From UBA11524 sp963617205 (lineage in GTDB: Bacteria > Bacillota > Clostridia > Christensenellales > Aristaeellaceae), in assembly GCA_963617205.1 (NCBI GenBank), contig CAVEOA010000029.1, positions 1 to 23,018 on the forward strand: a stretch of DNA of 23,018 nucleotides, written 5' to 3'. Below, piece by piece: positions 8,070 through 15,300 of the stretch (the stretch's first letter is position 1; each line of letters starts with the position of its first letter). Below the pieces are notes generated by a model. The model made no database searches. It was not told the DNA's origin and saw only the letters and a program-made list of their open reading frames with translations. The translations under genes and the position numbers were made by a program.

Positions 8070-9302
8070 TTAGAGTTGATTCTCCGCCTGCATCAGCAGA
8101 ACCATCCGCAAAACACCGTCTTCATCCGCGTGCAGGCATAGCGTTGCGTTCTCCCACAGCGCGTAATAATCCGTTTGCCCTGCGACCATGCGCCGCGATT
8201 CGGCGTCCTCCGCGCTGACTGATGCCGTGCTGTCCGGTTCGCCAAGCGCCTCGCGCCATTCTGCCTGTGTCGTTTGTCCCGTCATCAAGCCGCAGAGCAT
8301 CAGCCGTTCTGTCCGGATGACCTGCACGACGCTGCTGTCGAGGCTGTCGGTCAGGTTGTCCGTCAGGAGCGATACGCCGCGGAATGCGCCGTCCTCCAGC
8401 GCAATCAGCCGCTGACTGCCTGCCAGATCGGGGTCGTTCAGCAACGCATACGTGTCGATAAGCGACTGCACATTGTCGCCGAGCGCTGCCGGAATGCCGG
8501 GGAACGCGCCGTCTGCGAGCACCTGACGGATCGCTTCCCTCGCGTCTGACGGAAAAGCCATCTGCTGCGGCACGCCCAGCCGTGTCAGGATGCTGTCATC
8601 CGACAGGTCGAGCACCTCCGCGATTTCGCTCCAGAGCATCGTGATGGTGCCTGCACGCTCCGCAAGCGTTTCAAACCGCTGAATCGGATAATGGAACGTG
8701 ATGCCGTATTCCGTAAGCGAGAACACGTCCGGCAGCGGCAGCAGCTCCGCCGCGCCCAGATGGTCGCTCAGCTCCGGCTCGATGGTGTTTTCAATCAGGG
8801 CGGTGATGGCATCGTTTGCAGCATCCGCGTCGGCAAAAAGGACATCCAGCGGAATGCCTTCACCCGTGCGCAGGTCAATGTTCACAGCCGACCACACCTG
8901 CGTTGAGCGCTCGGTCTCCAGTGCGCCGTCCGCAAGAAACGCCACGGACAGCACATCGCCGGTCAATGTCGCCGTGTAGGAAACATCGATGCTGACCGGC
9001 AGGGACATCAGCGCAGTCATGCGGGTCAGACGGCTTTCAATCTGTCCGGAAGTCAGGATGGCGTCGTTGATGCGCTGCTGAAGCGCTTCATCCGCCATGC
9101 CCGTCACGGCAGGATAGCGGACGCTGCTTCCGCCCAGCGATAATCCCGCATCCGTCAGGGTGACAGCCGCATTTTCATCCGGCTTTTCCGGCGCGTCGCC
9201 GATTCGGGTAACGCCGCCCTGCTCCGCTCTCGCAAGGGGTGGCTTCTGCATCGCGGCGGTCAGCAGCAGCATGGCAAGCAACAGGGAAACTGCTCGTTTC
9301 AT
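8070..9302 (-). CDS. Secreted protein with DUF3298-like region
   Basis: A protein of about 410 residues with a clear Sec signal peptide (Met-Lys-Arg, a Leu/Ala-rich core, and a likely cleavage site after ALARA-type residues before EQGG). The middle region (YPAVTGMADEALQQRINDAI, then RTGEGIPLDVLF, then LTEYGITFHYPIQRF and ITMLWSEI) follows the pattern of the DUF3298/DUF4163 module found in RsiV and PdaC. The C-terminal 170 residues are unrecognised. I chose ATG at 9302 because AGGAGG then lies 9 nt upstream; an in-frame ATG at 9308 would leave only 3 nt. No lipobox is present, so it is probably released or wall-associated. No deacetylase domain is seen, and the role is unknown. Confidence 0.72.
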   Translation of the reverse strand: MKRAVSLLLAMLLLTAAMQKPPLARAEQGGVTRIGDAPEKPDENAAVTLTDAGLSLGGSSVRYPAVTGMADEALQQRINDAILTSGQIESRLTRMTALMSLPVSIDVSYTATLTGDVLSVAFLADGALETERSTQVWSAVNIDLRTGEGIPLDVLFADADAANDAITALIENTIEPELSDHLGAAELLPLPDVFSLTEYGITFHYPIQRFETLAERAGTITMLWSEIAEVLDLSDDSILTRLGVPQQMAFPSDAREAIRQVLADGAFPGIPAALGDNVQSLIDTYALLNDPDLAGSQRLIALEDGAFRGVSLLTDNLTDSLDSSVVQVIRTERLMLCGLMTGQTTQAEWREALGEPDSTASVSAEDAESRRMVAGQTDYYALWENATLCLHADEDGVLRMVLLMQAENQL

Positions 9303-9328
9303 CAGCATCGTCCTCCTTGTGTGACTCT

Positions 9329-9357
9329 ATTTTACATCATATAACGAATTCACGCAA
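9329..9357 (-). promoter_or_regulatory. Promoter of the DUF3298-like gene
   Basis: On the minus strand the -35 box TTGCGT (9352-9357) and the -10 box TAAAAT (9329-9334) are spaced by 17 bp, about 27 nt before the chosen start codon. Confidence 0.5.
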
Positions 9358-9386
9358 GTTTATCTTCCCGGTTGCACGCAAATGAA

Positions 9387-9429
9387 GAGGCTGCCTCTCC
9401 CGACCTGACGGTCCTGTAGAGACAGCCTC
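9387..9429 (-). terminator. Probable terminator of the alaS-like gene
   Basis: A 12-bp stem with one mismatch, GAGGCTGCCTCT (9387-9398) and AGAGACAGCCTC (9418-9429), encloses a 19-nt loop 16 nt after the stop codon. The minus-strand tail (TTCATTTG) is only moderately T-rich, so termination strength is uncertain. Confidence 0.6.
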
Positions 9430-9445
9430 CGAAAGGCCGTTGTGA

Positions 9446-11242
9446 TTACTTGTTTTCCGGCATGATAACCGCCTTGATGCGGCGCACGCCTGCGGAGGAG
9501 CTTTCCTCCTTCTGAATTTTGAAGCCGCCCAGCTCACCCGTCGTCTGTGCATGCGGACCGCCGCAGATTTCAAAGGAATAATCGCCCATCTTGTACGTGC
9601 GGACACGCTCGCCGTACTTGGATTCAAACAGACCGATAGCGCCCTTTTCCTTTGCCTCCGGCACCGTCATTTCCTCGCAGACGACCGGCACATTCGCAGC
9701 AATCGCTTCGTTAACGAGCTTTTCGACCTCTGCCAGCTCTTCCTTGGTCACCTTGCGGCCGAAGGAGAAGTCGAAGCGCAGACGTTCGGCGGTGATGTTC
9801 GAGCCCTTCTGCGCGACCTCATCGCCCAGCACCTTGCGCAGCGCCGCGTGCAGCAGATGCGTTGCGGTGTGCAGGCGCGCCGTCTCGACGCTTGTGTCTG
9901 CCAGACCGCCCTTGAACTTCTGCTCGGCGCCCTGATGGCTCAGCTCCTGATGCTTGCGGAACGCCTCTGCGAAGCCCTCGGTGTCAACCGTCAGACCGCG
10001 CTCGCCTGCCAGCTCAACCGTCATCTCGATCGGAAAGCCGAACGTGTCGTAGAGGTGGAAGGCGGTTTCGCCGTCAATTTTGCCGTCAGCGGCGCGGGTC
10101 GCAACCTTGTCGAATTCCTTGTTGCCCTGCTTGAGGGTGCGTGCGAAGCGGTTCTCCTCCAGCGCAAGCTGCTCAAGCACAAACGCGGCGTTGCGTGCCA
10201 GCTCGGGATACGCATCCTTGTACTGGTCTATGATCACGCGCGCGATTTCGCCGGTGAAGCCGTCGGGCATGCCGATCTGCATACCGTAGCGGACAGTGCG
10301 GCGGATCAGGCGGCGAAGGATATAGCCCTGATCGGTGTTGGACGGGGACACGCCGCGGTCATCGCCGAGGATGAAGGTGGACGTGCGCATATGGTCGGCA
10401 ATGATGCGGAACGCCTTGGTCGTGTCGGCGTCCTGCTCATACGTCCTGCCGGACAGCTCGGCAATCTTCGCGAGGATGCCGGTGAAGGCGTCCGTCTCGT
10501 AGACCGTCTTCTTGCCGGTCAGCACGCAGATGGTGCGCTCCAGACCCATGCCGGTATCAACGTTCTTCTGCTTGAGCGGAATGAACGTGCCGTCCTTCTG
10601 CTTGTTGTACTGCATAAAGACGTCGTTCCAGATTTCCAGATACGCGCCGCAGTGGCAGGCAGGCGAGCAGTTCGGTCCGCAGGGCTTCTTGGTGATGATG
10701 AACATCTCCGTATCCGGACCGCACGGACCCGTGATGCCGGCAGGACCCCACCAGTTATGCTCCTTGGGCAGGTAGAACAGGTGATCATCCTTCACGCCGC
10801 AGCTGCGCCAGAGGTTTGCCGCCTCCTCGTCGCGCGGGCAGTCCTCATCGCCCTCGAAGACGGTGAACGCCAGCTTGTCGGGATCAAGACCCAGATACTG
10901 CTCGCTCGTAAGAAATTCCCAGCTCCACGGGATCATTTCCTTCTTGAAATAATCGCCCAGCGACCAGTTGCCCAGCATCTCGAAAAACGTCAGGTGGCTC
11001 GGATCGCCCACATCATCGATATCGCCGGTGCGGATGCACTTCTGCACGTCCGTCAGGCGCGTGCCGGCGGGATGCGGCGTGCCCATCAGGTACGGCACCA
11101 GCGGATGCATGCCGGCAGTGGTAAAGAGGACAGTGGGGTCATTCTCCGGAATGACGGAGGCGGACGGAATGCGATGATGTCCCTTCGATTCCATGAACTT
11201 CTGGAACATTTCCCGCAGCTGTGCGGAGGTGATCTGCTTCAT
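9446..11242 (-). CDS. alaS: Short alanyl-tRNA synthetase-like protein (lacks C-terminal DHHA1/C-Ala domain)
   Basis: This 598-residue class II synthetase resembles AlaRS, which charges tRNA-Ala in the cytoplasm. The aminoacylation core is intact in outline: TTAGMHPLVPYLMG, FFEMLGNWSLGDYFK, GPCGPDTEMF and NVDTGMGLERT. A cysteine cluster (CGPNCSPACHCG) is inserted before LEIWNDVF. The editing domain has the metal ligands H458xxxH462 (HTATH) and C560xxxH564; the latter reads CGGPH where bacterial AlaRS usually has CGGTH. The protein then stops about 34 residues later, after SSAGVRRIKAVI. Bacterial AlaRS is usually about 870-880 residues, so the oligomerisation and C-Ala region is absent. Transcription starts from a good promoter at 11292-11320, and GGGAG precedes the ATG. 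It may be the only AlaRS or a paralogue; this window cannot tell. Confidence 0.85.
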   Translation of the reverse strand: MKQITSAQLREMFQKFMESKGHHRIPSASVIPENDPTVLFTTAGMHPLVPYLMGTPHPAGTRLTDVQKCIRTGDIDDVGDPSHLTFFEMLGNWSLGDYFKKEMIPWSWEFLTSEQYLGLDPDKLAFTVFEGDEDCPRDEEAANLWRSCGVKDDHLFYLPKEHNWWGPAGITGPCGPDTEMFIITKKPCGPNCSPACHCGAYLEIWNDVFMQYNKQKDGTFIPLKQKNVDTGMGLERTICVLTGKKTVYETDAFTGILAKIAELSGRTYEQDADTTKAFRIIADHMRTSTFILGDDRGVSPSNTDQGYILRRLIRRTVRYGMQIGMPDGFTGEIARVIIDQYKDAYPELARNAAFVLEQLALEENRFARTLKQGNKEFDKVATRAADGKIDGETAFHLYDTFGFPIEMTVELAGERGLTVDTEGFAEAFRKHQELSHQGAEQKFKGGLADTSVETARLHTATHLLHAALRKVLGDEVAQKGSNITAERLRFDFSFGRKVTKEELAEVEKLVNEAIAANVPVVCEEMTVPEAKEKGAIGLFESKYGERVRTYKMGDYSFEICGGPHAQTTGELGGFKIQKEESSSAGVRRIKAVIMPENK

Positions 11243-11291
11243 ATATGGGTTGCTCCCTTCGATTCAGTGCACAAAAACAGTTGCAAGCGTT

Positions 11292-11320
11292 ATTATATCA
11301 TTCTATCGGGCGATTTGCAA
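11292..11320 (-). promoter_or_regulatory. Promoter of the alaS-like gene
   Basis: On the minus strand, -35 TTGCAA (11315-11320), a 17-bp spacer and -10 TATAAT (11292-11297) lie about 50 nt before the start codon. The leader is too short for a T-box, which often controls synthetase genes in Firmicutes. Confidence 0.75.
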
Positions 11321-11403
11321 GGGTTTGGGCAATGTTCAATTCACACGCGATGACTGTATACAGACAGCGTCATATTGCGCGGCGTTGCCCCGAATTGCAG
11401 CTT

Positions 11404-11470
11404 CAAGGGGGCTTTCCGCTCGCCCCCTTAAACCCCTTCGGCATCATGCTTGATTTCATTTCCATAATTG
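11404..11470 (+). repeat. Single forward copy of the dispersed hairpin repeat
   Basis: The arms CAAGGGGGC (11404-11412) and GCCCCCTTA (11422-11430) pair over 8 bp around the loop TTTCCGCTC. The usual tail follows (CCCCTTCGG, then TGATTTCATTTCCATAATTG). It lies between the divergent alaS-like and GH43 genes. Bases 11321-11403 show nothing further. Confidence 0.85.
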
Positions 11471-11487
11471 GTCTCAACCAGACTGTT

Positions 11488-11553
11488 TCAGGTGCATTGC
11501 GAAGGGCTTCGGAAAGGAAAACAGGCGAAGCCCGCAATCGGAAAGCCACCTGA
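11488..11553. repeat. Degenerate reverse repeat copy forming a long three-part hairpin before the GH43 promoter
   Basis: Three nested stems are perfect: TCAGGTG (11488-11494) with CACCTGA (11547-11553), ATTGC (11496-11500) with GCAAT (11534-11538), and GGGCTTCG (11504-11511) with CGAAGCCC (11526-11533). The sequence is recognisable as a long-type reverse copy (TGCATTGCGAAGGGCTTCGG, then CGAAGCCCGCAATCGGAAAG). It ends 10 bp before the GH43 -35 box. Confidence 0.75.
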
Positions 11554-11563
11554 ACGTTTTTTG

Positions 11564-11593
11564 TTGACAAAGCCCCTGCCGAGGCGCTATACT
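11564..11593 (+). promoter_or_regulatory. Promoter of the GH43 gene
   Basis: The consensus -35 box TTGACA (11564-11569) and the -10 box TATACT (11588-11593) have an 18-bp spacer. GCGCTATACTA matches the isomerase promoter exactly. AAGGAGG at 11612-11618 is 7 nt before the start codon. Confidence 0.85.
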
Positions 11594-11625
11594 AAGCCCG
11601 CACAATACAGCAAGGAGGCTCAACG

Positions 11626-12978
11626 ATGCCGAATCCATACCTTCCTCTCTGGGAATATATTCCCGATGGCGAACCGCGCGTCTTCGGCGACCGCGTCTAT
11701 GTTTACGGCTCCCATGACCGCGTCGGGCATGACAAATTCTGCGATTATGTGCTCAAGTGCTGGTCAGCGCCTGTCACCGACCTGAATCACTGGACTGACC
11801 ACGGCGTGATTTTCCGCACAAGGGACACCTTCGATCACCCTGCCGACACGGACTGGACAAAGGAGCATAACGAGCTCTATGCGCCGGATGTGGTGGAAAA
11901 GGACGGCAAATACTACCTGTTCGCCTACATCATCGGCACGCGTGGGTGCGTTGCGGTTGCAGACCATCCGGAGGGACCGTTCACGCTGCTGGGCAAGTAC
12001 AAATACACCATGCCGGAACGCGTCTGCGTCGACGGCTGGTTCATCGACCCCGGCGTACTGGTGGATGATGACGGCAAGGCGTACATCGCATGCGGCTTCG
12101 AGCGGTCCTTCATCGCGCAGCTCGATTCCTCCGACCTGACGCATGTGCTGGACGATTCGCACATCGAGCACATCATTCCGTGCGAAACGACCGAAGTCGG
12201 CGGCTTCACCGACCCGGACTCGCGCTTCTATGAGGCGGCGTCCCTGCGCAAGGTCGGCGGCACGTATTATTTCATTTACTCGCCCAAGCGCGGCAGCCGC
12301 CTTGCCTACGCCACGTCCGACAAGCCCATGGGTCCCTACACATACCGCGGCTGGATTGTGGACAACGGCGTTGATTACCCCGGCGGCAACAACCATGGCT
12401 CCATCTGCTGCATCGGCGGTCAGTGGTACATCTTCTATCACCGCATGACGAATGGCTCCATCATGAGCCGCCGCGCCTGCGTCGAGCGCATCGAGCTGCT
12501 GCCGGATGGCACGATTCCGCCGGTGGAAATGACATCGCTGGGCTTCTCGGAGTCGCTCAACCCGTATGAGGAAACGCCGGCGGAGCTTGCCTGCGTGCTC
12601 AAGGGCGGCGCATTCATCACCGAGCGGACGCCGTTCGAGCGCGTCATCACGAACGTGCAGGATGGCTGCGTCATCGGCTACAAATACTTCGATTTCGGCG
12701 ATGATTTCGGCAGCAGGACCATGCAGTTCTTTGCAAGCGTCAACGGCTTCGGCTGCAGCTGTGATGTGCACATCCGTCTGGACGCGGAGGATGGCGAGGA
12801 AATCGGCTGCTTCCATGTCGGGCGCGGCGAAACGACCTGCATCAAGACGCGCGTCCGCGCCGTGACAGGCCGCCACGCGCTGTTCTTCACCGTCACGACC
12901 GCCTACGAGGGCTGGACAGGCAGCTTCTTCTCCAACCGTTGTCTGATGGAATTCAGGAAGTTCGTGTTTATGAAGTAA
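11626..12978 (+). CDS. Glycoside hydrolase family 43 protein
   Basis: This 450-residue protein has a five-bladed-propeller GH43 signature, the family of arabinofuranosidases, xylosidases and related enzymes. Visible landmarks are PDGEPRVF (13-20), APDVV (86-90), WFIDPGVLVDDDGK (138-151), FYEAASLRKVGGTYYFIYS (201-219) and GGNNHGSI (253-260). Asp141 and Glu203 fit the pKa-modulating acid and general acid. The N-terminal general-base Asp appears to be replaced by Glu16 (DGEP rather than the usual DP). A beta-rich C-terminal module (about 325-450) looks like a CBM6-type accessory domain. No signal peptide is present, so it probably acts on oligosaccharides inside the cell. It has its own strong promoter and terminator. 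The substrate is not determined. Confidence 0.85.
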   Translation: MPNPYLPLWEYIPDGEPRVFGDRVYVYGSHDRVGHDKFCDYVLKCWSAPVTDLNHWTDHGVIFRTRDTFDHPADTDWTKEHNELYAPDVVEKDGKYYLFAYIIGTRGCVAVADHPEGPFTLLGKYKYTMPERVCVDGWFIDPGVLVDDDGKAYIACGFERSFIAQLDSSDLTHVLDDSHIEHIIPCETTEVGGFTDPDSRFYEAASLRKVGGTYYFIYSPKRGSRLAYATSDKPMGPYTYRGWIVDNGVDYPGGNNHGSICCIGGQWYIFYHRMTNGSIMSRRACVERIELLPDGTIPPVEMTSLGFSESLNPYEETPAELACVLKGGAFITERTPFERVITNVQDGCVIGYKYFDFGDDFGSRTMQFFASVNGFGCSCDVHIRLDAEDGEEIGCFHVGRGETTCIKTRVRAVTGRHALFFTVTTAYEGWTGSFFSNRCLMEFRKFVFMK

Positions 12979-12981
12979 AAG

Positions 12982-13027
12982 AAAAGTCCGGGCAAAGCGC
13001 ATCTTTACGCTCTGTCCGGACTTTTTT
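12982..13027. terminator. Bidirectional rho-independent terminator
   Basis: AAAAGTCCGG (12982-12991) pairs with CCGGACTTTT (13016-13025), with a small inner AGCG/CGCT stem. The plus-strand tail is TTTTTT and the minus-strand arm also ends in a T-run. It separates the convergent GH43 and FMN-binding protein genes. Confidence 0.85.
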
Positions 13028-13043
13028 GTTGCCTTACATTTGC

Positions 13044-15266
13044 TTACACGCCTGTCCCGATGTCATTCAGCTGCTCCACAAGCAACATCGTATTCAGCGC
13101 ATCCACAACCGCCTGAGAGGTGATGGTTGCATTTGTCACCGCGTCAATGCCGTCGCCCAGCGTGAACGGTGCGCTCTTGCCGATGAACTGGCTCGTGAAT
13201 TCATCCTTCTCGCACTCCTGACCAAAGCCTGCCGTCTGCGTGGAGGCGTCCACACGAAGCGTCTTGATCACGCCATTCTCGTACGTGACATACACGATGA
13301 CGTCGCCGCCGCCGAAGCCCTTGACCGTCACGGCATTCTCTTCCGCAGTCGCTCCGTCTTCAGCCGTTTCTTCTTCATACAGGCTGTTCACCGCGTCCAC
13401 AACCGCCTGAGAGGTAATGGTCGCGCTTGTCACCGCGTCAATGCCGTCGCCCAGCGTGAACGGTGCGCTCTTGCCGATGAACTGGCTCGTGAATTCGTCC
13501 TTCTCGCACTCCTGACCAAAGCCGGCTGTCTGCGTGGAGGCGTCCACGCGAAGCGTCTTGATCACGCCGTCCTCATCCGTCACATACACGATGACGTCGC
13601 CGTCGCCGAAGCCCTTCACCGTCACGGTCTTCTCGTCCGCAGGTGCTTCGGTCGCTTCCGGCTCTGCTGCAACCGCTTCGGTTGCTTCTGCCGTTTCGCT
13701 TGCTTCCGCCGCGTACAGGCTGTTCACCGCATCCACAACCGCCTGAGAGGTGATTGTCGCGCTTGTCACCGCGTCAATGCCGTCGCCCAGCGTGAACGGT
13801 GCGCTCTTGCCGATGAACTGGCTCGTGAATTCGTCCTTCTCGCACTCCTGACCAAAGCCGGCTGTCTGCGTGGAGGCGTCCACGCGAAGCGTCTTGATCA
13901 CGCCGTCCTCATCCGTCACATACACGATGACGTCGCCGTCGCCGAAGCCCTTCACCGTCACGGTCTTCTCGTCCGCCGGTGCTTCGGTCATTTCCAGTTC
14001 TGCCGCAGCCGCTTCGGTTTCTTCTTCCGCGTACAGGCTGTTCACCGCGTCCACAACCGCCTGAGAGGTAATGGTCGCGCTTGTCACCGCGTCAATGCCG
14101 TCGCCCAGCGTGAACGGTGCGCTCTTGCCGATGAACTGGCTCGTGAATTCATCCTTCTCGCACTCCTGACCAAAGCCGGCTGTCTGCGTGGAAGCATCCA
14201 CACGAAGCGTCTTGATGACACCATCCTCATCCGTCACATATACGATGACGTCGCCGTCGCCGAAGCCCTTCACCGTCACGGTCTTTGCATCGGCAGGAAT
14301 TTCCTCGGTCGCTTCCGGTTCAGCCGGTGCTTCCGTCGTCTCCGGCTCGGCTGCCGCCAGCTCTTCCTCCGTCATCGCGGGAGCTTCCAGCGCCGCATTG
14401 ATGGCCTCGACCGCCGCCGTTGAGGTGACCGTCGCACTTGCCAGCGCATCAACGCCGTCGCCCAAAGTGAACGGACCGCTCTTGCCGATGAACTGCGCCG
14501 TAAACTCCTCGCCCGCGCAGCGCGTGCCGATGCCCTCGGTCTGCGTGCTCGCATCGATGACCACCGCGGAAACCGTGCCGTCATCGTTGAGCGTCAGGCG
14601 TGCAACGACCTCGCCGCCGCCAAAGCCCGATGCCTTGCCCTGATGCACATCGCCCGTCAGCACAACAGGCTCGGTCTCCGTTTCCTGCTTCGCGCCAAAG
14701 GACAGCGGATCGCCCTCGACCTCCTTGCCGAGAACATGGCTGATGCACTTCAGCACGTTGTTGGAGGCAGTCAGCACCGCCTTCGAGGTGATGGTCGCGC
14801 CGGAAATCGCCTCGATGGTGTCGCCGCCGTACGCGCTCACGCCCTTGAACTGCTCCGCGCGTTCAGCCTCCTGCCAGCGTGCGCCGAAGCCTGCCGTCTC
14901 GGAGAAATTCGTATCGCCGATCTGGGCGCCGGTCACCTTGCCGTCCATGTCAACGCCGAGCGTCACCGCGACGTCGCCGCCGTAGCCCTTCGCGGACGAC
15001 ACGGCGCAGTAGCCGATGGTCTGTCCGTCCTTCTTCGCCTCAACAAGCTTCGACACCTCGTAGCCCTCGGGGATATCCATCGTGCTGAAGGCATCCGCCT
15101 CCATGACGGACTGGAAGGCGGCGTTCTGCGCGGCTTCCTCGTGCTCCTTAATCGGTCCCTCGGTGATGGCGTTCGTCACAGCCAGAGCCAGTGCAGCCAC
15201 CAGCGCGATAATCGCCAGAATGACGTATGACGGAAGCTGCTTCTTCGTTGCCTTGTTCTCACTCAT
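13044..15266 (-). CDS. Membrane-anchored protein with six FMN-binding domains
   Basis: This 740-residue protein has one N-terminal membrane helix (about 13-33) and six FMN-binding domains related to RnfG/NqrC (about 82-172, 212-293, 330-413, 435-519, 547-631, 645-729). Acidic Ala/Glu/Pro/Thr linkers join several of them. Each domain has a flavinylation-type motif, Dxx[ST]GAT or a variant. Domain 1 has EAISGAT (Thr158), domain 2 DALASAT (Thr279), domains 3-5 DAVTSAT (Thr398, 504, 616) and domain 6 DAVTNAT (Thr714). ApbE would attach FMN to these threonines outside the membrane. Domains 3-6 share most of their sequence, including QTAGFGQECEKDEF. GGAGGAGG lies 10 nt before the ATG. It is the last gene of the operon with apbE. 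It probably moves electrons across the cell envelope; its partners are not in the window. Confidence 0.9.
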   Translation of the reverse strand: MSENKATKKQLPSYVILAIIALVAALALAVTNAITEGPIKEHEEAAQNAAFQSVMEADAFSTMDIPEGYEVSKLVEAKKDGQTIGYCAVSSAKGYGGDVAVTLGVDMDGKVTGAQIGDTNFSETAGFGARWQEAERAEQFKGVSAYGGDTIEAISGATITSKAVLTASNNVLKCISHVLGKEVEGDPLSFGAKQETETEPVVLTGDVHQGKASGFGGGEVVARLTLNDDGTVSAVVIDASTQTEGIGTRCAGEEFTAQFIGKSGPFTLGDGVDALASATVTSTAAVEAINAALEAPAMTEEELAAAEPETTEAPAEPEATEEIPADAKTVTVKGFGDGDVIVYVTDEDGVIKTLRVDASTQTAGFGQECEKDEFTSQFIGKSAPFTLGDGIDAVTSATITSQAVVDAVNSLYAEEETEAAAAELEMTEAPADEKTVTVKGFGDGDVIVYVTDEDGVIKTLRVDASTQTAGFGQECEKDEFTSQFIGKSAPFTLGDGIDAVTSATITSQAVVDAVNSLYAAEASETAEATEAVAAEPEATEAPADEKTVTVKGFGDGDVIVYVTDEDGVIKTLRVDASTQTAGFGQECEKDEFTSQFIGKSAPFTLGDGIDAVTSATITSQAVVDAVNSLYEEETAEDGATAEENAVTVKGFGGGDVIVYVTYENGVIKTLRVDASTQTAGFGQECEKDEFTSQFIGKSAPFTLGDGIDAVTNATITSQAVVDALNTMLLVEQLNDIGTGV
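13050..14310 (-). repeat. Intragenic tandem duplications encoding FMN-binding domains 3-6
   Basis: The same DNA segment recurs: GCGTCAATGCCG (plus-strand reading) starts at 13141, 13435, 13771 and 14089, with spacings of 294, 336 and 318 bp, all multiples of three. About 250 bp per unit is almost identical between copies, and the length differences fall in the linkers. The domain 2 equivalent at 14446 is clearly diverged. Confidence 0.9.
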
Positions 15267-15300
15267 TGCCTGATTTCCTCCTCCGGATTCCTTGTCCCCG

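Noticed and set aside
11243..11320. T-box leader for the alaS-like gene
   Set aside because: The promoter lies only about 50 nt from the start codon, too short for a T-box, and no T-box sequence was seen.
12939..14423. Plus-strand repeat open frame opposite the FMN-binding gene
   Set aside because: The repeats are inherited from the tandem duplications on the coding strand; no ribosome site or plausible domain is present.
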